Shown one piece after another: positions 27,256-35,066 of a stretch of DNA of 64,000 nucleotides (positions are counted from its first letter, which is position 1; each line of letters starts with the position of its first letter). Below the pieces are notes generated by a model. The model had not been told where the DNA came from and ran no database searches. It was given only the letters and a program-made list of their open reading frames with translations. Both the position numbers and the translations under genes were made by a program. Source of the DNA: Mycolicibacterium frederiksbergense. Its GTDB lineage: Bacteria > Actinomycetota > Actinomycetes > Mycobacteriales > Mycobacteriaceae. The stretch lies in assembly GCF_012223425.1 (NCBI RefSeq), contig NZ_CP038799.1, positions 5,750,249 through 5,814,248 of the forward strand, read 5' to 3'.

Positions 27256-28125
27256 TCAGGCAGAACGGACGAGCGATGACCACGTCGTGTCGTCGGCCAG
27301 CGCCAGCACGTCGCGCGCAGCCCGCGCCGCCGCCGCCGCCCGGACCGCCGCCGGTGCGTCGCTGAGCAGCGGGGCCTCCACGCTGATCGGGATACCCGCC
27401 GGCAGGGCACGCAACATCGAGACCAAATCGATACCTCCGGTGCCCGGAAGCAGCCGCGCGCCGCGGCCCTGGCGCATCATTTCCGCCACCGTGCCCGGAT
27501 GTTCGGCAGGTGCGTCACAGATCTGCGCGTAGCGAATCCACTCCTGCGGCAGCGCGGCCAGTTCGGCGGGCGAGTTCATGGCTCGGTGATAGTGGATGGC
27601 GTCCACCAGCAGACCGACGCCCGCCTGGCACGCCGTCAGAATCGCCACACCCTGATGAAGGTCCTTGACCTCGGTCCACGGCATCGGCTCCAGGTTGGGA
27701 GTCAGCCCGAATTCGGCTGCCAGCAAAGCCAGCTCAGCGAGATTGTGCGCGGTCCGGCTGTGGTCGGGGTCATTGCCCGTCACCAGGATCTCGGTGGCCC
27801 CGAGAAACGCCCCCGTCTCCAGAAAGGCCTCGAAATCTGCGCGGACCCTGGTCTCCGGACGTAGCCGCAGCACCTCGATATCCACCAAACGTAGTCCCGA
27901 ATCATCAAGGCGGCGCTTGGTTTCCAGGATCAGTGGAGTCCGACCGATGGTCGGCCGCAGCGGCTCCTGTGCGGTCGCGCGGATCAGCCTCAAGCCGACG
28001 GCGCCATATCCCGCCGACGCCGCACAATCGACGAGTTCGGCCGGATCGAGTTCCAGCACGGTGAGCGGCGCCAGCGAAAGAACGCGTCCCTCGCCGGGGC
28101 CTCGGGATTCTGCCGACGTGCTCAT
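27256..28125 (-). CDS. TIM-barrel protein, xylose-isomerase/AP-endonuclease-2 type
   Basis: 289 aa from the ATG at 28125, with AAGGAG six bases upstream. Barrel strands and metal ligands of the sugar phosphate isomerase/epimerase superfamily are visible: VDIEVLRL, TPNLEPMPWTEV (Glu ligand), GLLVDAIHYHRA (Asp/His), YAQICDAPAEH (Asp/His pocket) and GGIDLVSMLRALPAGIPISVE (terminal Glu). Members isomerise, epimerise or dehydrate small polyols and keto-acids; the exact substrate is unknown. A small-peptide gene lies 148 bases upstream on the same strand, and the EEP gene follows after 13 bases. Confidence 0.85.
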   Translation of the reverse strand: MSTSAESRGPGEGRVLSLAPLTVLELDPAELVDCAASAGYGAVGLRLIRATAQEPLRPTIGRTPLILETKRRLDDSGLRLVDIEVLRLRPETRVRADFEAFLETGAFLGATEILVTGNDPDHSRTAHNLAELALLAAEFGLTPNLEPMPWTEVKDLHQGVAILTACQAGVGLLVDAIHYHRAMNSPAELAALPQEWIRYAQICDAPAEHPGTVAEMMRQGRGARLLPGTGGIDLVSMLRALPAGIPISVEAPLLSDAPAAVRAAAAARAARDVLALADDTTWSSLVRSA

Positions 28126-28273
28126 CACCATCTCCTTGCCGCCCGCCGGAATCTGCGGGAAAACCGCTCTGCAGAACATCATCGCGGATCAGCGGCAAGA
28201 ATTGGGGGCTACCTGGACGCGCACGGGCCCCCAGGCGGTGTGGTTCTGTACCCCGGAACGCTAGTACAGCAAA

Positions 28274-28423
28274 TCAGCAGCGCTCAAGGCCGCGCTGCAT
28301 GATCTTGGGCGCACGCGGGTACTGGACCTGCTGAGGTCCCATCCGCAGCACACCGAAGACCAGCGATCTGACGTTCTGCGGGTTGACCGGCCCGCTGTTG
28401 AGCCAGTCCTGCAAGGCAGTCAT
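28274..28423 (-). CDS. small protein of 49 aa, unknown function
   Basis: The frame begins MTALQDWLNSGPV, has a central SLVFGVLRMGPQQVQYPR and ends MQRGLERC with a C-terminal Cys. AAGGA lies 8 bases before this ATG; an ATG three codons earlier (28432) is too close to the SD. The composition is protein-like (balanced, W, Q, N, P, amphipathic) and unlike the arginine-rich frames read out of register nearby. It is upstream of, and on the same strand as, the TIM-barrel gene (148-base gap), so a shared transcript is possible. Candidate regulatory peptide, subunit or modified-peptide precursor; none is shown. Confidence 0.6.
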   Translation of the reverse strand: MTALQDWLNSGPVNPQNVRSLVFGVLRMGPQQVQYPRAPKIMQRGLERC

Positions 28424-28594
28424 GCTCGTCATCCTTTGTTAGTGCAATCCCCGAGCGACTCGTCGGTGAAGGCGCTTTGACCGAAGTCTACCGGCGGACC
28501 GACCCCGGCACCCGCCTACAACACCCGGCAAAGGCCACTCGGGCAACAGGATTGAACATCACATCACCAGCAGAACTGTGGCTGCGATCACAGC

Positions 28595-29623
28595 TCAGTG
28601 CGGCACCAGACTGAGTCGCACATCGGGCCCGATCGCCTCGATTCCGTCGAAGCGCCAGCGTTGCGCACCGGCGATGGTGAGCACCCCGACATCGTCGACC
28701 GCCGTGATCGGCCCGCCCAGCAGCATGGGAGCCACATACGCCAGGATGCGGTCGATCACACCCGCGCGCAGGAACGCACCGGCCAGCGTCGGGCCACCCT
28801 CGAGCAGAACGGCCGTCCGGTCGGACAGGGCGCGCATCACCTCGTGCGGGTCGTGGGTGCGGATCACCATGGTGCGCGAGTCATCGTTGAGCACGTTGGA
28901 TTCCGGTGATATCTCCCGCTCCCCGACCACCACCCGCAACGGTTGACGCCCGGCGAGGCTGCCGTCGGGCAGGCGCGCGGTCAGCGTCGGGTCGTCGAAA
29001 AGCACCGTGCCGGTGCCGACCACGATGGCCTCGACCACGCCGCGCCGGCGGTGCACGTCGGCGCGGGCGGCCTCGCTGGTGATCCACTGGCTGCTGCCGT
29101 CGGCGGCAGCGCTGCGCCCGTCCACGCTGGTGGCGAATTTCCACGTGACATGCGGCAACCCGGTGCGCTGCTTGTGCAGCCATTCGCGCAACGGTCCGCC
29201 GGCGACATCGGTCCCGAGCACCCCGGATTGCACCTCGACACCGGCCGCTCCCAGCCGCGATGCCCCACCCGCGGCCAACGGATTGGGATCCGAGACGGCG
29301 TACACCACCCGCGAAAGCCCTGCTGCCAGAAGGCCGTCCACGCACGGCGGGGTACGACCGTGGTGATTGCACGGTTCCAAGGTGACCACCGCGGTTCCCC
29401 CGCGTGCCAACTCACCCGCCCGGCGCAACGCCACCACCTCGGCATGCGCTCCCCCGGTCGGCTCGGTCGCACCGACGCCGACCACCTCGCCGGCGGCATC
29501 CAGGATCACCGCGCCCACGGGCGGATTCGGGTAGGTGGCGCCCTTGACCCGGTCTGCCTGCTCGATGGCCAGCCGCATCGCGGCTTCCAGGCTCACCGGC
29601 CGCTTCGGGGCGTCACCGCTCAT
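28595..29623 (-). CDS. ribD: bifunctional riboflavin deaminase/reductase RibD (RibG)
   Basis: 342 aa. The N-terminal cytidine-deaminase-like domain holds the zinc site HAE (60-62) and PCNHHGRTPPC (Cys85, Cys94), and the C-terminal domain is the NADPH-dependent pyrimidine reductase (VTWKFATSVDGRSAA, GGPTLAGAFL). It performs the second and third steps of riboflavin synthesis. The ATG overlaps the rpe stop by 4 bases (ATGA). The 150 bases after its stop hold nothing recognisable. Confidence 0.96.
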   Translation of the reverse strand: MSGDAPKRPVSLEAAMRLAIEQADRVKGATYPNPPVGAVILDAAGEVVGVGATEPTGGAHAEVVALRRAGELARGGTAVVTLEPCNHHGRTPPCVDGLLAAGLSRVVYAVSDPNPLAAGGASRLGAAGVEVQSGVLGTDVAGGPLREWLHKQRTGLPHVTWKFATSVDGRSAAADGSSQWITSEAARADVHRRRGVVEAIVVGTGTVLFDDPTLTARLPDGSLAGRQPLRVVVGEREISPESNVLNDDSRTMVIRTHDPHEVMRALSDRTAVLLEGGPTLAGAFLRAGVIDRILAYVAPMLLGGPITAVDDVGVLTIAGAQRWRFDGIEAIGPDVRLSLVPH

Positions 29624-30327
29624 AGCGTCAGGTGTGGTGAGGCCGCGGCAGCCTGCCTGCGCAGGCGCCGCACCGCCTCGGCCGGATCCTCGGCGCTGTA
29701 CACCGCGGATCCCGCGACAAAACAGTCCACACCGGCCTCCGCGGCGGCCTCGATGGTGTCGGCGTTGATGCCACCGTCGATCTCCACCACGATGGTCAGC
29801 TCCCCCGAATCGACGAGACGGCGCACGGTGGACACCTTGGCGAGGACCTCGGGGATGAACTTCTGGCCACCGAAGCCCGGCTCCACCGACATCACCAGCA
29901 GGGTGTCGAACTCCCGCAGGATCTCCAGGTAGGGCTCCAACGGGGTGCCCGGCTTCACCGACAGGCCCGCCCTGGCGCCCGCGGCGCGGATATCGCGCGC
30001 GACACCCACCGGGTTGTCGGTGGCCTCGGCATGAAACGTCACGTTGTAGGCGCCGGCCTCGGCGTACGGCGGCGCCCACCGCTCGGGCTGATCGATCATC
30101 AGGTGACAGTCCATCGGGATGTCGGTGACCTTGAGCAGGCTCTCGACCACGGGCAGCCCCAGCGTGAGGTTCGGCACGAAGTGGTTGTCCATCACATCGA
30201 CGTGCAGCCAGTCCGCACCGGCGACGGCGGCGACTTCGTCGGACAGCCTGGCGAAGTCGGCGGCGAGAATGGACGGCGCGATGAGCGGGGCCTGGGCGAG
30301 CGGAGCGACGGGAGATTGTCCAGACAT
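29620..30327 (-). CDS. rpe: ribulose-phosphate 3-epimerase
   Basis: 235 aa TIM barrel interconverting ribulose-5-P and xylulose-5-P in the pentose phosphate pathway. The family signatures are all present: LIAPSILAADFARL, WLHVDVMDNHFVPNLT, DCHLMIDQPERW, VMSVEPGFGGQKFIPE and VEIDGGINADT. The order rsmB-rpe-ribD matches Rv1407-Rv1409. Coupled to ribD by overlap and 5 bases from rsmB. Confidence 0.97.
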   Translation of the reverse strand: MSGQSPVAPLAQAPLIAPSILAADFARLSDEVAAVAGADWLHVDVMDNHFVPNLTLGLPVVESLLKVTDIPMDCHLMIDQPERWAPPYAEAGAYNVTFHAEATDNPVGVARDIRAAGARAGLSVKPGTPLEPYLEILREFDTLLVMSVEPGFGGQKFIPEVLAKVSTVRRLVDSGELTIVVEIDGGINADTIEAAAEAGVDCFVAGSAVYSAEDPAEAVRRLRRQAAAASPHLTL

Positions 30328-30332
30328 GGCGG

Positions 30333-31757
30333 TCAGCCTACTTTCAACGCGGCGGCGAACATCGCATCGGTGCCATGCAGGTGTGGCCAGAGCTGCACAT
30401 ACGGTCCATCTCCGAGCTGATCGACCCCGGGGAAGAACTCCCGGGTGTCCATCGCCGTCACCGGTTGCCTGCGCAGCGCGTCGGCCACCACCCCGACGGT
30501 CTCGGCCAGATGCGGTGAGCAGGTGGCGTAGAGCACCACGCCGCCGGGCCGGGTCAGCGCGATCGCCGCTGCCAGCAGCTCACGCTGCAACTTCGCCAGC
30601 GTCGGCACATCGCCGGGCTGGCGCCGCCAGCGCGCCTCGGGCCTGCGCCGCAGCGCACCCAGACCGGTGCACGGAGCGTCGACCAGCACCCGGTCGAAGC
30701 TCGCGGGTTCCAGCCCGGACTCCCGCCCGTCCACCCGCAGCACGTCGACGGGCAGCCCGGCGGTGTTCCGCTCCACGAAATCGGCCCGGTGTTCGGCGGG
30801 CTCCACCGCGGTGACACGGGCATCCCCGGCCAGCGCCGCGATCAGCGCGGTCTTGCCGCCCGGTCCCGAGCACAGGTCCAGCCACCGGCCGTGGTCGGGG
30901 CCGTCCACGGTGGCCAAGGTCACGGCGCGGGCCACCAGCTGCGATCCTTCGTCCTGCACCAGCGCGGTGCCTTCCCGCACCGCGGCCAGATCGCCCGGGT
31001 CACCGCCGGACAGGTAGACCGCATACGGCGAGTACCGGCCGACGGTTCCCTTGACCTGGGCGGCGAGGTCCGCGGCGGTCAGCACCCCGGGCCGGGCGGC
31101 CAGGTGAACGACGGGACGCTCGTCATCGCTGGCGAGCAGCGCGCCGAGCTGCCCGGCGCCGGCACCGAGCGCATCGACGAAGGCCTGGGCCACCCACCGT
31201 GGGTGGGCGTTGACGAAGGCGGCATGCCCGATCGGATCGGTGGCCTGCGGCGGTGCGAGTTCGGCGACCCAGGCCTGTTCATCCTGGCCGGCGATCTTGC
31301 GCAGCACACCGTTGACGAAACCTGCACGTACCGAATCGAATTCGATTCCCGCCTGGTCGACGGTGGTGTCGAGGGCGGCGTGCGCATCCACCCTGGTGCG
31401 CAGCAGCTGGTAGCTGCCCAGCCGCAACAGATCCAGCAGAACCGAGTCGATCTGGTCGACGGGCCGGTCGGCCGCCGAACTGATCACGGCGTCCAGCAGG
31501 CCGCGGGTGCGGCAGGTGCCGTAGGCAAGTTCGGTGGCGAAGGCGGCGTCGAGCCCCTTGATTCCCCGGTCGCGCAGCAGGGCCGGCAGGGTCAGGTTGG
31601 CGTAGGCGTCGCGTTCACTGACCGCGCGCAGCACGTCGAATGCGGCGCGCCGGGCCGGGTCCAGCGGCTTGCGTGCCGGCCCCTTGCGCTGCGGTGTGTT
31701 GGTGGAGTGATGACGCGACGGGCGTCCGCCACGCCCGGACGACGAGGGCCGGGTCAC
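30333..31757 (-). CDS. rsmB: 16S rRNA m5C967 methyltransferase RsmB (Fmu)
   Basis: 474 aa. The N-terminal NusB-like RNA-binding domain (ARRAAFDVLRAVSERDAYAN to about residue 155) is fused to a Rossmann methyltransferase with LDLCSGPGGKTALIAALAG (SAM), the DAPCTGLGALRRRPEARW catalytic region and YATCSPHLAET. The GTG start at 31757 forms GTGA with the fmt stop; the first 35 residues are basic and variable. It modifies C967 (E. coli numbering) of 16S rRNA. Confidence 0.95.
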   Translation of the reverse strand: MTRPSSSGRGGRPSRHHSTNTPQRKGPARKPLDPARRAAFDVLRAVSERDAYANLTLPALLRDRGIKGLDAAFATELAYGTCRTRGLLDAVISSAADRPVDQIDSVLLDLLRLGSYQLLRTRVDAHAALDTTVDQAGIEFDSVRAGFVNGVLRKIAGQDEQAWVAELAPPQATDPIGHAAFVNAHPRWVAQAFVDALGAGAGQLGALLASDDERPVVHLAARPGVLTAADLAAQVKGTVGRYSPYAVYLSGGDPGDLAAVREGTALVQDEGSQLVARAVTLATVDGPDHGRWLDLCSGPGGKTALIAALAGDARVTAVEPAEHRADFVERNTAGLPVDVLRVDGRESGLEPASFDRVLVDAPCTGLGALRRRPEARWRRQPGDVPTLAKLQRELLAAAIALTRPGGVVLYATCSPHLAETVGVVADALRRQPVTAMDTREFFPGVDQLGDGPYVQLWPHLHGTDAMFAAALKVG

Positions 31758-32680
31758 AGCGCCCGCACCGATGCGTCCGGACGTGCTCCGCGCGCCCAGT
31801 CGGCAGCGTTCATCGGTTTCTTCCCGGGCGGCTGAACCCAGCTCAGCGCCACCGCATGGGAACCGGTGCCGATCCATACCTCACGCCTGCCGACCTCGAG
31901 CTCGCCCGCGGCGAGCACCTTCGAGTCATCGGGACGCACCGGGCCGACCTTGACCCGCACATCGCCGATCATCGTCCAGGCGCCGGGGTTCGGGGTGACC
32001 GCCCGGACCCGGCGATCGACCGCGTGGGCGGGCAGTTCCCAGCGCACCCGCGCCTCCTCGACGGTGATCTTGGGCGCGACGGTGACCCCGTCGGCGGGCT
32101 GAGGTACCGGGTTCAGCGTTCCGTCGGCGATGCCGTCCATGGTGGCCTCCAATAGTCCCGCACCCGAAACTGACAGGCGCTCAAGCAGATCCCCGGCTGT
32201 GTCGGTCGGGCGGATGGTCTCGGTGACGACGCCGTAGACGGGTCCGGAGTCCAGGTCGAGTTCGATCTGGAAGGTGGTCGCCCCGGTCACCTCGTCCCCC
32301 GCGGCGATCGCGGCTTGCACCGGGGCGGCTCCGCGCCAGGCCGGAAGCAGCGAGAAGTGCAGATTCACCCAGCCGTGCGGCGGCACGGCCAGCAGGTCGG
32401 CGCGCAGCAGCGCGCCGTAGGCGACCACCGCGCAGGCGTCGGGCGCCAGGGCGGTCAGTTCGGCGACGAACTCCGCGGTGTTGGGCCGCTCGGGCTTGAG
32501 CACCGGGATGCCGTGCTCGGTGGCCAGCTGGGCCACCGGGGACGGCGCCGGCGTGCCGCGCCGGCCGGCTGCGGCATCGGGCCGGGTCAGCACCGCGACG
32601 ACATCGTGATTCTCGGAGTCGATCAGTCTGCGCAACGAGGGCAGCGCGGGCTCCGGGGTTCCGGCAAAGATGAGTCGCAC
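31754..32680 (-). CDS. fmt: methionyl-tRNA formyltransferase
   Basis: 308 aa. MRLIFAGTPEPALPSLRRLI is the N-terminal formyltransferase strand, VNLHFSLLPAWRGAAPVQAAI holds the conserved Asn/His active-site region, and the C-terminal OB-like domain ends near PPGKKPMNAADWARG. It supplies fMet-tRNA for initiation. It lies 9 bases past the LemA-gene stop and overlaps rsmB by 4 bases. Confidence 0.96.
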   Translation of the reverse strand: MRLIFAGTPEPALPSLRRLIDSENHDVVAVLTRPDAAAGRRGTPAPSPVAQLATEHGIPVLKPERPNTAEFVAELTALAPDACAVVAYGALLRADLLAVPPHGWVNLHFSLLPAWRGAAPVQAAIAAGDEVTGATTFQIELDLDSGPVYGVVTETIRPTDTAGDLLERLSVSGAGLLEATMDGIADGTLNPVPQPADGVTVAPKITVEEARVRWELPAHAVDRRVRAVTPNPGAWTMIGDVRVKVGPVRPDDSKVLAAGELEVGRREVWIGTGSHAVALSWVQPPGKKPMNAADWARGARPDASVRAL

Positions 32681-32689
32681 CGAGCCAGT

Positions 32690-33232
32690 CTAGGGAAGAC
32701 GTGGGGTCTGGTAGAACTCGCGTTCCTGCACACCGGCGATCGGCGCCACGAACATCCACGGCATCGTGGTGATCAACCGGTTCACCCCGGCCACCGCGTC
32801 GTTGTAGTACTGCCGGGCAAAGGCCAGCTTGTTCTCGGTGTCGGTCAGGTTCTCCTGCAGATTCAGGAAGTTGGTCGACGAGTTGAGCTGTGGGTAACTC
32901 TGCCCGAGCGCCAGCACCTGGCCGAGCGCGGTGTCCAGTTCACCCTCCGCGGCGCTGCGCCGGGCCACCGATTCACCGCCGGTGGCGGCGTTCAGTGCGG
33001 CCCGGGCGTCGGTGATGTGATCGAGGATCGCCTTCTCGTGGGTGGCGAACGAGCCCACCGTGTGCACCAGGCTCGGGATCAGCGCCGCGCGGCGGGTCAG
33101 TTCGACATCGATCCCGGACAGCGCTTCGGCCACCCGCACGTCGGCCGACTTGAGCTTGTTGTAGCCGACCACCAACCCGATCAGCACCAGTACGGCGATC
33201 GCCAGTACCAGAATCAGCAAGAACCTCACCAT
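32690..33232 (-). CDS. LemA family protein
   Basis: 180 aa. One N-terminal membrane helix (LLILVLAIAVLVLIGLVVGY) is followed by the LemA alpha-helical bundle: AEALSGIDVELTRRAALIP, LGQSYPQLNSSTNFLNLQEN and NKLAFARQYYNDAVAGVNR. LemA proteins accompany DUF2207 or TPM-domain proteins in envelope-associated clusters, as here; the biochemical role is unknown. The start overlaps the DUF2207 stop by 7 bases. Confidence 0.92.
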   Translation of the reverse strand: MVRFLLILVLAIAVLVLIGLVVGYNKLKSADVRVAEALSGIDVELTRRAALIPSLVHTVGSFATHEKAILDHITDARAALNAATGGESVARRSAAEGELDTALGQVLALGQSYPQLNSSTNFLNLQENLTDTENKLAFARQYYNDAVAGVNRLITTMPWMFVAPIAGVQEREFYQTPRLP

Positions 33233-35040
33233 GATCCGCCTCCACCTCCTCCGCCGCCACCGCCACCGCCGCCGCCCCCACCGCCGCTACTGCTGCCGCC
33301 GCTGGAGGACGACGACTGCGACGCGGTGTAGGCACCGATCGATGACGACAGCGCCGATTCGAAACTGTCGAATCCGGCCCCGCCGGAACCACCGGACAGA
33401 CCCCAGGACGTGCCGGACGACGAGTGGTACCACTCCGGTTGCGGTGCAACCGCCCCGGTGACATCGCGATACTTCTGCGCCCACAGCGCCGCGCTGCCCG
33501 CGGCGACCGCGAACGGCACGTAGGCCGCGTAGAGGTCCCTGCGCGCCCCGAAGTCGAACCGGCTCTCCGCCGAGTCGGTGGACAGCAACCGGTGGAATCC
33601 GCCTGCGCGTGACCATAGTTCGCGACCCGCCGCGGTACGCCGGGTGCCTACCCCGGCACGCCACGACGCCGCGGAGAACAAGAAGAACACCGCGAACGGC
33701 AGCGCCCACAGGGTGATCGGAAACCCCCACCGGAAGAACCCGCACACCATCAGGATCGCCGCGACGGCATTGGCAGCGCGCAACCACAGTTCCTTGCGAC
33801 GTTTCACCATCAGGCCCTCGTCGAGGGCCCACTTCTGCACCGCGGTGGTCATGCCGGTCTTGGCCTTGCTGAGTTTCTCCCCCGATTTCACGGTCTTCTT
33901 CGCAGTGAATTCGGCACCCTTGTCGGTCACTTTCAGTGCCTTGCCCACGGCGAGGCTGACCGGATCGACGTCTGCCCATCCGCCGAGCGGCACGGCACCG
34001 GTCACCGTCCACTGTTTGTCGTTGACCTGGCGCAGGTCGACGAGTTTGCGTTCGGCGAGGTAGAAAAGCGTCGCGGTCAGGCCGTTCTTGGGCACCGATT
34101 CGGTGCGGATGTACTCGGTCTGCACGGGACCCAGACCAGGCGGCGGTGCGTACTGGATCGGGAATCCCGGCGGCGCCTCGACGGTGCTGCGCGACCACAG
34201 GATGGCCGCCAGGCCGGCAAGCAGAGCGAGGCCCAGCAGCACCACCACCCGGGTGGTCGACTGCCCCAGAACCCGGTCCCAGTGGTAGGTCCACAGCAGT
34301 TCGGCGCGCGGCGGTGTCGGCATGTCCATGCCTGCCCGCAGAGTGACCGGGGTGTGCGGTCCCAGCCACTGCGCGGCCAGCCGCACGGTGTTGCCGTCGA
34401 CGGTGAGATCACTGCAGGCATAGCCGCGGCCGTGTCCGACCGAGCACTGGGCGCCGACCACCGGCTCGGGCAGGGTGACGGTGATGTCGACGTTCTGGAT
34501 TCTGTTGTTCCAGGCGGGTGCGACGACGTTCCAGAAGAACACCGTCGGCGCGCTCGCCTCGCCCGTCGAACCACCGAATTGCTCACCGGCGCCCGAGGTT
34601 CCGGGGTCGAGCACGCCGGGGATGCGGTACCGGATCTCGAACACGTGCGGCCCGGGGGTCAGCGTGCTGTCGGGGCTGCCGATCTTGGCCACCCGGAACC
34701 GGTCCCGGCCGTCCCAGAGCAGCTGATAGGGCGCCGGTTCACCGTCCCAAAGGATCGACTGGATCTGCGGGACCTGCCGCACCTTGGGGCTGTTCTGATT
34801 GGCCACATCCCAGTACCGGAAGATGCCGTGCCGTCCGACGGGGAATTCACCGGTGATGGTCTCGACGGCGTCCAGGTCACCGTCGGCGTCCACCGTGTAG
34901 TGGGCGGTGTAGTCACTGATGACCACCGGATCCGAGGAGGCGTCGCCACCACCGGTCGGGGTCGCGCTGAACACCACCGGCCACAGCAGGCCAAACGCGA
35001 TGAGCACCAACGGGATCAGTAGCTTGAACAGCCGCCCCAT
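33226..35040 (-). CDS. DUF2207 domain membrane protein with glycine-rich tail
   Basis: 604 aa. The ATG at 35040 is preceded by GGAGGTGG. A signal/anchor helix (LFKLLIPLVLIAFGLLW) leads into an extracytoplasmic beta domain (VISDYTAHYTVDADGDLDAV, GIFRYWD). A central helix (VVVLLGLALLAGLAAILW), a cytoplasmic winged-helix-like segment and two further helices (about 475-510) follow. The C-terminus is Ser/Gly-rich with a polyglycine run before the final SW, typical of this family. Partner of LemA; function unknown. Confidence 0.92.
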   Translation of the reverse strand: MGRLFKLLIPLVLIAFGLLWPVVFSATPTGGGDASSDPVVISDYTAHYTVDADGDLDAVETITGEFPVGRHGIFRYWDVANQNSPKVRQVPQIQSILWDGEPAPYQLLWDGRDRFRVAKIGSPDSTLTPGPHVFEIRYRIPGVLDPGTSGAGEQFGGSTGEASAPTVFFWNVVAPAWNNRIQNVDITVTLPEPVVGAQCSVGHGRGYACSDLTVDGNTVRLAAQWLGPHTPVTLRAGMDMPTPPRAELLWTYHWDRVLGQSTTRVVVLLGLALLAGLAAILWSRSTVEAPPGFPIQYAPPPGLGPVQTEYIRTESVPKNGLTATLFYLAERKLVDLRQVNDKQWTVTGAVPLGGWADVDPVSLAVGKALKVTDKGAEFTAKKTVKSGEKLSKAKTGMTTAVQKWALDEGLMVKRRKELWLRAANAVAAILMVCGFFRWGFPITLWALPFAVFFLFSAASWRAGVGTRRTAAGRELWSRAGGFHRLLSTDSAESRFDFGARRDLYAAYVPFAVAAGSAALWAQKYRDVTGAVAPQPEWYHSSSGTSWGLSGGSGGAGFDSFESALSSSIGAYTASQSSSSSGGSSSGGGGGGGGGGGGGGGGGSW

Positions 35041-35066
35041 ACCCACCTCCGCACCAGTTGTGCTGC

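Noticed and set aside
33236..33300. Polyglycine run as a PE_PGRS-type insertion
   Set aside because: Gly/Ser-rich ends are normal for DUF2207 proteins and no PE domain is present.
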